Of a DNA stretch of 64,000 nucleotides, positions 25,305 through 33,034 are shown piece after piece; position 1 is the first letter of the stretch; each line of letters starts with the position of its first letter. The stretch lies in contig QHVT01000022.1 in the NCBI GenBank assembly GCA_003223645.1, positions 33,684 to 97,683 of the forward strand, written 5' to 3'. Source of the stretch: Acidobacteriota bacterium. Its GTDB lineage: Bacteria; Acidobacteriota; Thermoanaerobaculia; Gp7-AA8. A program made the position numbers and the translations under genes. Under the pieces are notes generated by a model, which made no database searches, was not told the DNA's origin, and saw only the letters and a list, made by a program, of their open reading frames with translations.

Positions 25305-26680
25305 TGATGACGACTGTCGACAAACCGGCTGCTCAGAGCGAGGGATTGCGCGCCGCGCTCGAATATCCTTTCTTCAGCACGATGTTCAATCGCCGCTCGC
25401 GCCGCATCAGCAAGGGCGTGCGATCCGTTCCCGCCGGGAGTCTGAGCTACGCCTCGACTCAGGAGCCGCAGCCGCTCACGCCGGTGGAGGAAGCACTGCT
25501 CATCGCCGCCACCGGCATTACCGGCATCACCATGCCGGACATGCCGTTTACGTCGGAGGACGGCAAGGACCTGGTGGGCTCACCGATGCTGGCCATCAAC
25601 GGCCGCGCCGCCAGCAGTCCCGACAATGCGCAGGCCACGCACTTTTTCCTGATCAACGACAGCGGTACGTATTTTCTCAAGCGGCCGGACGACGTCGATC
25701 CGAATCTGTTGCGCGGGCCGATCACGGATGAACAACTAGTCGCCTACGCCGAGAAATGCAAACATAAGATCCTCGACCGGAGGCTCGAATTTCCGCGCGT
25801 CTATCCGTGCTACATCGGCCGCAATAAATACGTGTCCAATCTTCCCGGCAGCACGATGCTCGTGCCGGTGGTCGACCTCACCTGGCAGTACATCAACGGC
25901 CTGATGTTTCTTCTGTCGCAGCCGGATGGATACCGTCCGGCGTTCATCGACGACTGGAACTTCTATCGTTCTGCCGGCGTGAAGAAATGGGTCAGGAACG
26001 GTTTCCTCAATAAAGACCTGCCGATTCCTCTCGGCTTCATGAATACATTCCGCATCCACATCGAAGCCGATCTGCTTCTGCAGAACTTGTTGATGACGAT
26101 CCAGGCCATGGGACTCGGCGGATGGGTCCATGCCGCGTTCGTCGGCCCCCTGCTTCTCGGCGACGAGGAATACAAGAAAAAATACGGCGCAGGGCTCGGC
26201 TTTCGCTTCGAGGAACCGAAGAAATGGCTGCGCCGCTATCTGCTGCGCCCCATTACGCCGCTTCCGGCGTGGCGCCCCAATCCGGTCGGTCTCGACGGCG
26301 TGCTCGAGGGTCTCTGTCCCCCGTACCAGAAAGACATGTCGGCGGCAGTCGACACGCTCGTCGCCCACAAATATGGTTCGGACGGTCTCTACAAAGACGC
26401 AAAGAATTTCGAAGGGATTTTCAAGCCGCCGCTCGCCAAAGCCTTCATCGACGAAGTGCCGCACTATCACCAGGAAGTGATCGACTGCGTCAAGGACGTC
26501 TGCAATTACATCTGGAATACGTACGGACGATTTCCGGCGCACGTGGACGCCATGTTCGTTCCCGGCGTCTGGATCCAGGCGCATCATCTCGACCTCCGCT
26601 ATTACGACCAGCTTTACGAGGGTGGATATTCGGCGACGCAGGCGAACCATCAACGTCTGTGGCACGGCCGCACGGAATAG
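25301..26680 (+). CDS. Protein of unknown function in the GMC/patatin operon
   Basis: A 459-residue protein that I do not recognise. The N-terminal third (MFNRRSRRISKGV, then PLTPVEEALLIAATGITG) loosely recalls the RRS-R plus L-x-EE-x-x-LL-xAA opening of nitroreductase-fold proteins, but the FMN-binding pattern cannot be verified. The rest is Trp/Tyr/Pro-rich (WKFYR-like DDWNFYRSAGVKKWVRNG, CPPYQKDMSAAVDTLV) and ends with VWIQAHHLDLRYYDQLYEGG. No signal peptide or membrane helix is obvious. It overlaps the MBL gene by 4 bp and precedes the di-haem cytochrome by 12 bp. Its conserved position would argue for a catalytic or redox partner role; that is inference. Confidence 0.8.
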   Translation: MMMTTVDKPAAQSEGLRAALEYPFFSTMFNRRSRRISKGVRSVPAGSLSYASTQEPQPLTPVEEALLIAATGITGITMPDMPFTSEDGKDLVGSPMLAINGRAASSPDNAQATHFFLINDSGTYFLKRPDDVDPNLLRGPITDEQLVAYAEKCKHKILDRRLEFPRVYPCYIGRNKYVSNLPGSTMLVPVVDLTWQYINGLMFLLSQPDGYRPAFIDDWNFYRSAGVKKWVRNGFLNKDLPIPLGFMNTFRIHIEADLLLQNLLMTIQAMGLGGWVHAAFVGPLLLGDEEYKKKYGAGLGFRFEEPKKWLRRYLLRPITPLPAWRPNPVGLDGVLEGLCPPYQKDMSAAVDTLVAHKYGSDGLYKDAKNFEGIFKPPLAKAFIDEVPHYHQEVIDCVKDVCNYIWNTYGRFPAHVDAMFVPGVWIQAHHLDLRYYDQLYEGGYSATQANHQRLWHGRTE

Positions 26681-26692
26681 GGAGAGCGCAGG

Positions 26693-28300
26693 ATGAGCTC
26701 GATTCCTTCTCTCACCCGCAAACTGATCCGCGTTCTGCAGGTCACCGCGTTGGGGGCCAGTGCGCTGATTCTGTTGTTCGTCGTGGTGCTGCTCATCGCC
26801 GAGTCGCGCTGGAACCGGCCGGTCGAAAAACCCGATGAACATTCCGCGTTTCTTTACGCGTCGACCGGCACGGAATTGATGCCGAAGGTCGTCTTCGATG
26901 TACTGCCGGACATGTTCCCCGATCACTTCCAGCCCGCGGGGCCGGCCGCCGGCGATTGGATTACGCAGTTCGGGTTCATACGCGGCCGCCCCGGCATCAA
27001 TGAAGGCCTGCCGCTCGGATTTTCCATCTCCTATCAGCGGCCAAAGTCGGGGGCGCCTTCACCCGTCGCGTTCGTCGGCTTCTCCTGCGGTCTTTGCCAC
27101 GTCTCGCCGCTCACAAAGCCGGACGGAAACACCGTCATGGTGGAAGGGATGGGAAACGCGTCACTCGACTTCATTGCGTGGGTCGACGGCGTCCGCTCAT
27201 CGATTCTCGACAAGCGCATGACACCGGCCGCAATCGGCGAAGCCTGCGAAAGGAAGTTTCACCGCAAACTCACGGCCGGCGAGAAGATCATGGTTCGGGC
27301 CTGGCTTCCCGGATCGCGGCGGTTCTTCGAAAACAATCTTCCGAAATACGACGCGCCTTTCAGCGGCCGCGATCTGCGCGACGCCAACCTCTTGCCGAAC
27401 GGACCCGCGCGGACGCAGCCGTTCCGAAATCTGATCCGCATCGTCCTGGACCGTCCGGCGACGTCAGGGGATCACGCCTACTGCAAAGTCCCGTCTCTAT
27501 ACGAACAGAAAAACCGTCATTGGGGCCAATACGACGGCAGCGTCGGCAATCGTCTGAGTCGCAGCGTGCTTGCGGCGATCGCCACCGGCGCGACGACGGA
27601 CAACCTGCTCGAACCGCACATTGAAAGCGGCGTCCTGCAGGCCGTCAACTACACCGTCAATTTGCACGGCCCGCGTTATGCCGCTTTCTTCCCCGATCGC
27701 GCCGCCGCCGTGAACAGCCAGCAGGCCGCGCGCGGGCGCGCCGTCTACATGCGCTACTGTGTCGATTGCCACGGCATCCGCGATGAACAGACTGGAGCCT
27801 GGACGATGGGCCGCCTGACCGGCGAGGTCGTACCGGCGCAAACCATCGGTACCGACGCCGAGCGGCTGAGTTTCCGCTATTACGACGAGCTGCCGGACGC
27901 GATCTTCGCCTTCTTCCCGAAGGGCCATCCATTACGGCCAAAACGTGAAGACCTGCGCCCCGGGCCCAAAGGCCGCGTGCGCGGCTACATGAATGCACCC
28001 ATCGAGTCGGTGTTCGCGCGCGCGCCGTTCCTGCACAATGGCAGCATCCTCACGCTGGCGGAGCTGATCAACCTCAAACCGCGCCGCGATGTTTTTTACC
28101 GCGGCGCCAATGTCTATGACCCTGACGACCTCGGTCTCGCCTCCCCTCCCTCGCCGACGACCACCGTCTATTGGCGCTATGACACCCACGCTCGCGGCAA
28201 TTCCAATGCCGGACACGATTATCCCTGGCCTTATCGCGGGACAGGCTGGAATGAGCCCGATCTAATGGATTTGCTGGCTTTTCTCAAGACACAGTATTGA
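26693..28300 (+). CDS. RoxA-like di-haem cytochrome c
   Basis: A 535-residue membrane-anchored protein with one N-terminal helix (ALGASALILLFVVVLLIAE) and two c-type haem motifs: CGLCH at 132-136 and CVDCH at 356-360. The segment HWGQYDGSVGNRLSRSVLA between the haems, and the C-terminal APFLHNGSILTLAELI, match the di-haem cytochrome c peroxidase/rubber-oxygenase (RoxA) superfamily as I know it. Family members either reduce peroxide or cleave polyisoprene with O2. RoxA itself is longer, so the activity here is open. It would act in the periplasm. The start follows GGGAGAGCGCAGG. It fits with the GMC oxidase, which would generate H2O2. Confidence 0.85.
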   Translation: MSSIPSLTRKLIRVLQVTALGASALILLFVVVLLIAESRWNRPVEKPDEHSAFLYASTGTELMPKVVFDVLPDMFPDHFQPAGPAAGDWITQFGFIRGRPGINEGLPLGFSISYQRPKSGAPSPVAFVGFSCGLCHVSPLTKPDGNTVMVEGMGNASLDFIAWVDGVRSSILDKRMTPAAIGEACERKFHRKLTAGEKIMVRAWLPGSRRFFENNLPKYDAPFSGRDLRDANLLPNGPARTQPFRNLIRIVLDRPATSGDHAYCKVPSLYEQKNRHWGQYDGSVGNRLSRSVLAAIATGATTDNLLEPHIESGVLQAVNYTVNLHGPRYAAFFPDRAAAVNSQQAARGRAVYMRYCVDCHGIRDEQTGAWTMGRLTGEVVPAQTIGTDAERLSFRYYDELPDAIFAFFPKGHPLRPKREDLRPGPKGRVRGYMNAPIESVFARAPFLHNGSILTLAELINLKPRRDVFYRGANVYDPDDLGLASPPSPTTTVYWRYDTHARGNSNAGHDYPWPYRGTGWNEPDLMDLLAFLKTQY

Positions 28301-28316
28301 TCTGGAAGACACCACG

Positions 28317-28937
28317 ATGAACGAGATCGCAAAGCGTATCGGCATCACCGAGCTGACGAATATCTTCGTGCCGTTCGCCCTCCTTCTGGCGGCGGCACTG
28401 GTCGTACCGGAGGCGAGGCAGGACGTTCTGCACGCCCGCATCATTTTTACGATCTGGGTCTCCCTCGGATTTCTCATTCCGTCCGTCGTCCTGTTCTTCC
28501 TTCCCGGCCAGGGCCCGAAAAAGTCCGCCTATTGGCTGCTTTGCTGGACCGCGGGCTTCATCGCCTACATTGTCCACTTCTATTACACCGTCGGCGTTTT
28601 TTTTCACGGCAGTCTGGCCGAGGTTTACTCGGCGCAGCGGCCGGTGATTGCCACGAGCAATCTGATCGACACCGTGTGGTGGGCGCTGGACGTCTTCCTC
28701 GCCTGGTTCGTGCTCGATCGAAAGTGGATTCGCGTGCAGCGCGTGCTCGCGCACATTTATATCCCGGCGACGTTTTTCGTCTCCGCGGTACTGATCAAGC
28801 ATGGCTTCGTCAAGGGGCTGGGGATTGTGATGACGATTGCTGTCGGCATCGCTTTGATCATCCGCTTCATCTCCTGGCGGAACCGTGCCGAAGGACATAC
28901 TGCTGTGACGATGGCACCGCCGGGAGCACAGGCATGA
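28317..28937 (+). CDS. Integral membrane protein of unknown function
   Basis: A 206-residue protein with five or six predicted membrane helices: ELTNIFVPFALLLAAALVV, IIFTIWVSLGFLIPSVVLFF, SAYWLLCWTAGFIAYIVHFY, DTVWWALDVFLAWFVLD, IYIPATFFVSAVLI and GIVMTIAVGIALIIRFI. No recognised family. It lies between the di-haem cytochrome (16 bp upstream) and the transglutaminase-like gene (4-bp overlap). It may be a membrane partner of the cytochrome; two His in IVHFYYT and LAHIY could serve as ligands, which is speculative. Confidence 0.8.
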   Translation: MNEIAKRIGITELTNIFVPFALLLAAALVVPEARQDVLHARIIFTIWVSLGFLIPSVVLFFLPGQGPKKSAYWLLCWTAGFIAYIVHFYYTVGVFFHGSLAEVYSAQRPVIATSNLIDTVWWALDVFLAWFVLDRKWIRVQRVLAHIYIPATFFVSAVLIKHGFVKGLGIVMTIAVGIALIIRFISWRNRAEGHTAVTMAPPGAQA

Positions 28938-29647
28938 GCGCGACTGCCGAGCCGAATGAGCAAAACCTAGCAGCGACGCGCATCCTCGATTACGGCGATG
29001 CCGGCGTCCAGCAACTCGCGCAGAAGTTGCGCCGCGAGGGCGCGACGCCGAGGCAACTCGTGCAAGGTGTGCACACCTGGCTGATGGCCGGGCTGTTTGC
29101 CGTCTATTCGATCGACGACGGCCGGCCGGTCTCAGAGAGCGTGCGACGCCGCGACGGATCGTGCGCACAGCGCATGGCTTGCGTCGAGGCACTGGCCCGC
29201 GCGTACGGCATCCCCACGCGCGTCCGCGCACTCTGGCTCGACCACAGTTTCTGGTTCCACCGCCTTCCCCTTCTGCGGTTCGTGCTGCCGAAGCGCACGC
29301 TCATGCCGTGGCCTCAGTTCTATCTCGACGGAGCCTGGGTGGATTTCGACGAAATCTATGGGCCGATCGCCGAGCTGGCCCAACGGTCGGTGGCCGACCA
29401 CGTTTTCACGAACCGCGGGCAGTCGCTTTTCGACGCCGTCAGCAACACCGCCATCGACTTTTTCGGAAGGCTGCGCGCCACTCCGTTCGCCCGCTTTGAT
29501 CTCTCGAACTTCGTCGTCGCGGACGGCGGCACCTTCGACACCCGCGACGAGCTGATGGCGCGACTCGAGCCCAAACGCTCCCCCCTCGGCCGGCTGATTT
29601 TTCGCGTTCTGTACGGCGGCCGCGCCATCCGGCGAGAACGCGATTGA
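28934..29647 (+). CDS. Transglutaminase-like (papain-fold) protein, last gene of the operon
   Basis: A 237-residue protein. The ATG at 28934 overlaps the preceding TGA (ATGA). The core resembles transglutaminase-like proteins: catalytic Cys77 in RDGSCAQRMACVEALARAYG, then the GIPTRVRALWLDHSFWFHR segment with candidate His104 or His109, and an Asp in WPQFYLDGAWVDFDEIYG. No signal peptide is seen. The order Cys, His, Asp and the W-x-D context are right, but confirmation needs a profile search. It closes the nine-gene unit; an 88-bp gap separates it from the next gene. Confidence 0.8.
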   Translation: MSATAEPNEQNLAATRILDYGDAGVQQLAQKLRREGATPRQLVQGVHTWLMAGLFAVYSIDDGRPVSESVRRRDGSCAQRMACVEALARAYGIPTRVRALWLDHSFWFHRLPLLRFVLPKRTLMPWPQFYLDGAWVDFDEIYGPIAELAQRSVADHVFTNRGQSLFDAVSNTAIDFFGRLRATPFARFDLSNFVVADGGTFDTRDELMARLEPKRSPLGRLIFRVLYGGRAIRRERD

Positions 29648-29735
29648 TTCACCTGCGCGGTGAGGTTGTGCCCAGCCGGATAACTGTCCTTGGAATCGTG
29701 TGCTGGTACTTCCCACCACGCTCTAAACTACAGCC

Positions 29736-31313
29736 ATGACCGCCGTCGATCGCCGCACCTTTCTCGAGCTCGCTGCGCTCGCCGCAGCTGCCGCTTACGC
29801 AGATCCGCACAACCTCTTCGCGCAATCCGCCCTCCAACGCGAAGAAGAGTTGACGATCGCGGAGATGCAGCAGTTCTCCGCGCGTCAGCTGACGGAGATG
29901 TATCTGAAGCGGATCGGGACGATCGACAAGATCGTGAACGCGGTCATCGAGTTGAATCCCGACGCGCTCGACATCGCGGATGCGCTCGATCGCGAGCGGA
30001 AGGCGGGACACGCGCGCGGGCCGTTGCATGGGATTCCGATTGTCATCAAGGACAACATCGATACCGCGGACAAGATGCACACGAGCGCGGGATCGCTCGC
30101 GCTCGCGGACAACATCGCCGCGCGCGACGCGCATGTCGTGAAGCGCCTGCGCGAAGCCGGCGTGGTGATTCTCGGGAAGACGAATCTCAGCGAGTGGGCG
30201 AATTTCCGTTCGACGCATTCGACGAGCGGGTGGAGCGGGCGCGGCGGGCTGACGCACAATCCGTACGCGCTCGACCGCAATGCCTGCGGATCGAGCAGCG
30301 GCACGGGCGCGGCGATCTCGGCGAATCTCGCCGGCGTCGGCGTCGGCACGGAAACGGACGGCTCCATCGTCTGCCCTTCCTCCTCCTGCGGTCTCGTCGG
30401 CCTCAAACCCACCCTCGGTCTCATCAGCCGCAGCGGCATCATTCCGATCGCGCACAATCAGGACACCGCCGGTCCGATGGCCCGCACCGTCACCGACGCC
30501 GCAATCCTCCTCGGCGCGATGGCCGGCGTCGACGAGCGCGACGCAATCACGGCGACCAGCCGCAGACACGCGCACGCGGACTACACGAAGTTCCTCGACG
30601 CGAACGGACTTCGTGGCGCGCGCATCGGCGTCGCGCGCAAGTACTTCGGCTTCAGCGATCATGTCGATCGCGCGCTGAAGCCGGCGCTCGATCTGCTGAA
30701 GGACGCGGGCGCGACGCTCGTCGATCCCGCGGACATGGAGACGACCGGCAAGTACGACGACACCGAGCTCGAAGTGCTGCTCTATGAATTCAAAGCGGAC
30801 TTGAACTCGTACCTCGCCAACTGCGGCCCGCAGGTGAAGTCGCGCACGCTCGCCGATCTCATTCGCTTCAATGAAGAGCATCGCGACGCGGAGATGAAGT
30901 ATTTCGGCCAGGAGCTGTTCGAGCGCGCGGAGAAGAAGGGACCGCTGACGAGCGACGACTACAAGAAAGCGCTGTCGAAGAATCACCGCATGTCGCGCGA
31001 GGAAGGGATCGACGCGACGCTGAAGCAGCACAAACTCGACGCGATCATCGCGCCGACCGGCGGCCCGGTGTGGTGCACCGACCTCGTGAACGGCGATCAC
31101 TACACGGGCGGCTACTCGACCGCATCCGCGGTCGCGGGATATCCGCACATCACGGTCCCCGCGGGTGAAGCATTCGGACTGCCGATCGGTCTCTCGTTTT
31201 TCGCCGGCGCGTGGAGTGAGCCGACGCTGATCAAGCTCGCGTTCGCATTCGAACAACGAATGAAAGCGCGGCGCGCACCGCGTTTTCGGACTTCTTTGTT
31301 CCCGTCATCCTGA
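29736..31313 (+). CDS. Amidase-signature hydrolase, possibly Tat-exported
   Basis: A 525-residue amidase. Triad: Lys105 (GIPIVIKDNID), cis-Ser near 188 (NACGSSSGTG) and nucleophile near Ser210 (GTETDGSIVCP). The N-terminus DRRTFLELAALAAAAAYA is a plausible Tat signal (twin Arg plus F-L). It parallels the amidase at 1-1644, including the DTAGPMARTVTDAAILLG block, so they are paralogues. The last codons (CCG TCA TCC TGA) belong to a dispersed CATCCTGAG repeat, which therefore supplies the stop codon. Composition returns to the very GC-rich style of the flanks. Confidence 0.93.
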   Translation: MTAVDRRTFLELAALAAAAAYADPHNLFAQSALQREEELTIAEMQQFSARQLTEMYLKRIGTIDKIVNAVIELNPDALDIADALDRERKAGHARGPLHGIPIVIKDNIDTADKMHTSAGSLALADNIAARDAHVVKRLREAGVVILGKTNLSEWANFRSTHSTSGWSGRGGLTHNPYALDRNACGSSSGTGAAISANLAGVGVGTETDGSIVCPSSSCGLVGLKPTLGLISRSGIIPIAHNQDTAGPMARTVTDAAILLGAMAGVDERDAITATSRRHAHADYTKFLDANGLRGARIGVARKYFGFSDHVDRALKPALDLLKDAGATLVDPADMETTGKYDDTELEVLLYEFKADLNSYLANCGPQVKSRTLADLIRFNEEHRDAEMKYFGQELFERAEKKGPLTSDDYKKALSKNHRMSREEGIDATLKQHKLDAIIAPTGGPVWCTDLVNGDHYTGGYSTASAVAGYPHITVPAGEAFGLPIGLSFFAGAWSEPTLIKLAFAFEQRMKARRAPRFRTSLFPSS

Positions 31314-31398
31314 GCCGCGAAGACGGCGAAGGATCTCAAAATTGCAGGTTCTTCGTATTTTGAGATCCTTCGTCGCGCTGCGCCGACTCAGGATGACG
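31303..31398. repeat. CATCCTGAG inverted repeat, copy 1 (between convergent genes)
   Basis: GTCATCCTGAG-CCGCG...GAAGGATCTCAAAAT is mirrored by ATTTTGAGATCCTTC...CTCAGGATGAC around a short centre (TGCAGGTTCTTCGT). The arms are about 38 bp. The repeat overlaps the stop codon of the amidase and lies between convergent genes, so it could act as a bidirectional terminator. The CATCCTGAGC...GAAGGATCT type is widespread in soil bacteria. A second copy is at 32907-32988 and a fragment near 46099-46110. Confidence 0.9.
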
Positions 31399-31408
31399 AG
31401 GGATTGTT

Positions 31409-32209
31409 TTAAAACGCGAGCCGCACGAATGCCTCCGGCCCGCGAATCGTCATGTCGACGGCGCCGCGAAGCGTCGTCTGCTCGACGTCGACGTTGAGCC
31501 GGAAGTAGTGATACGCCGCGCCGATGCCGAGCCAGTTCAGCGGACGATACTCGAGTCGCGCGGCCGCGGTCAGCGCGTCGCCGCTGTAGTCGCCGATGGT
31601 GATGCGCGGCAGCGTCGCGACGCTCGCTTCGCCGTGCAATCGCGGCAGGAACGCGACGCGTCCCTGCAATCCCGCGAGTGCGACCGGCACGTCGGTGTCG
31701 GCTCGCTGGGTTTGCGTCACGGTGACGTCGAAACCCAGCGTGGAGACGCTCGCGTCCATCGATAGCGCGGCGGCGCCGATCGTGATGCCGAAGCCGTCGC
31801 GCTCCGTGCGGCGCGCCCAATAGGTATACGTCAGACTCGTGTAGTCGAGATCGAACTGTGTCGTGACCAGCGTGTTGATCGAATAAATCTGATTGCGAAA
31901 CGTGATCGTGCGGACGATCGGCTGCGTCGCACTGCGCGGCGCGGAGAAATGCGTCGCGGCGAGCTCGTGACGGCGGAACGGACGCCATTGAACGCTGAAG
32001 CGCTGCAAGGTGCGCGAGTCGTCGAGGCCGAGGTCGTGCTCGAGGCTGATGAGCGTGCCTTGCTGGCCGGTGACTTCGGGATCGATCCGCGCGTTCGTTT
32101 CGAACAATGCCGGCGAGCTCGACGCCGTCACGCTGAAGCGCGGAAACAACAGGCTGTCCTGCGCGGCCGCGGAGAGCGAAGCGAACAGGAAAACGAAAAG
32201 GAGTCGCAT
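31409..32209 (-). CDS. Outer-membrane beta-barrel protein (porin-like), unknown ligand
   Basis: A 266-residue exported protein. The signal peptide is RLLFVFLFASLSAAAQ. The mature part alternates hydrophobic and polar residues as in transmembrane beta-strands (FSVQWRPFRRHELAATHFSA, DLDYTSLTYTYWARR, LTAAARLEYRPLNWLGIGAA). It ends in a terminal aromatic (AFVRLAF), the hallmark of BAM-assembled barrels. Family not recognised. Convergent with the amidase; a repeat separates them. The next gene upstream on the same strand ends 36 bp before it. Confidence 0.8.
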   Translation of the reverse strand: MRLLFVFLFASLSAAAQDSLLFPRFSVTASSSPALFETNARIDPEVTGQQGTLISLEHDLGLDDSRTLQRFSVQWRPFRRHELAATHFSAPRSATQPIVRTITFRNQIYSINTLVTTQFDLDYTSLTYTYWARRTERDGFGITIGAAALSMDASVSTLGFDVTVTQTQRADTDVPVALAGLQGRVAFLPRLHGEASVATLPRITIGDYSGDALTAAARLEYRPLNWLGIGAAYHYFRLNVDVEQTTLRGAVDMTIRGPEAFVRLAF

Positions 32210-32245
32210 GCGCGACTCCTTTCACTTCCCGCGCCGGATTGCGCG

Positions 32246-32752
32246 TCAGCGATGCCCGTGCCCGTCGTGATGGAAACCGCCGCCGGAGTGACGGTATCCG
32301 CCGTAGCGGTATCCGCCGTAGCGATAGCCGCCGAATCCGAAGCCGATCGATAACCGCGGGCCGTACCAGAACGGATCGTAATAGAACGGATCGTTCCATC
32401 CCCAGTACGGCGACGCGACGTAGCGCGGCTGATAAACCACGCGCTCACGCTCGCGCGTCCGCGGGCGTCCGCCGTCGGCATCGTCGGCGGAATCGATGAC
32501 CGCCTTGATCACGTCCTTCGACACGTGCGCATCGGTGAGCGCGATGAGATCGTCGGCAGTGACATCGACGCGCTCGTCGGACTTGCGCACGAATGCGAGA
32601 ATCGCGTCCTCGCTGACGCCCGCATTCGTCATGCGGATGACGTCCGCGATCAGCGTGGGCTGCGCGTTGCGTTCGCTCGCGCGCGCCTGGCGATCGTCAG
32701 CCAAGAGTGGAACCGCCAGGACAATCAACAGCAGAACTGCAAAACGTTTCAT
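32246..32752 (-). CDS. Secreted protein with a C-terminal Gly/Tyr/His-rich tail
   Basis: A 168-residue exported protein. The start at 32752 is supported by AAGGAGA four bases upstream and opens a signal peptide (KRFAVLLLIVLAVPLLA). The middle has a repeated helix pattern (DVIRMTNAGVSEDAILAFVR and ALTDAHVSKDVIKAVIDS), resembling short tandem helical repeats predicted in other bacterial secreted proteins. The tail is low complexity: GGYRYGGYRYGGYRHSGGGF then HHDGHGHR. It may bind metals through the His residues, which is inference. It is probably co-transcribed with the porin-like gene. Confidence 0.75.
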   Translation of the reverse strand: MKRFAVLLLIVLAVPLLADDRQARASERNAQPTLIADVIRMTNAGVSEDAILAFVRKSDERVDVTADDLIALTDAHVSKDVIKAVIDSADDADGGRPRTRERERVVYQPRYVASPYWGWNDPFYYDPFWYGPRLSIGFGFGGYRYGGYRYGGYRHSGGGFHHDGHGHR

Positions 32753-32906
32753 AGGGTCTCCTTCGTGCCGCTGCGACTCGGCTCCTGCCGCGCTCGCATG
32801 CGATCCTGCTGCCATCGTTTTTACCCGATTTCCGGGCAATTTTTGCGCGTAAGGCTCCTCCATGGAGGACACTGTGTCTCCTTTATACTGCGCCGCCATG
32901 CGTCGC

Positions 32907-32988
32907 GTCACCCTGAGCCGCGCAGACGGCGAAGGGTCTCAAATTACGCTCATTATCCCGAGATCCTTCGCTGACGCTCAGGACGACG
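32907..32988. repeat. CATCCTGAG inverted repeat, copy 2 (diverged)
   Basis: GTCACCCTGAGCCGCGCAGA...GGGTCTCAAATT pairs with CCGAGATCC...GCTCAGGACGAC. Same layout as 31303-31398, with substitutions and small gaps. It lies in the 278-bp gap 32753-33030. The rest of that gap contains GGAGGACAC/GTGTCTCC (32864-32881, a perfect short palindrome) and a CTGCTTT-type minisatellite at 33000-33034. Confidence 0.8.
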
Positions 32989-32999
32989 AGGCACGACTC

Positions 33000-33034
33000 C
33001 TTCTGCTTTCTGCTTTTTGCTTTCTGCTTTTCAT
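33000..33034. repeat. CTGCTTT minisatellite fragment
   Basis: TCTGCTTTCTGCTTTTTGC and TTTCTGCTTTTC directly abut the 3' end of the spermidine-synthase-like gene. It belongs to the same family as the GGCAGAAG minisatellites at 35415-35580 and 57669-57810, but only one arm is present. Confidence 0.6.
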
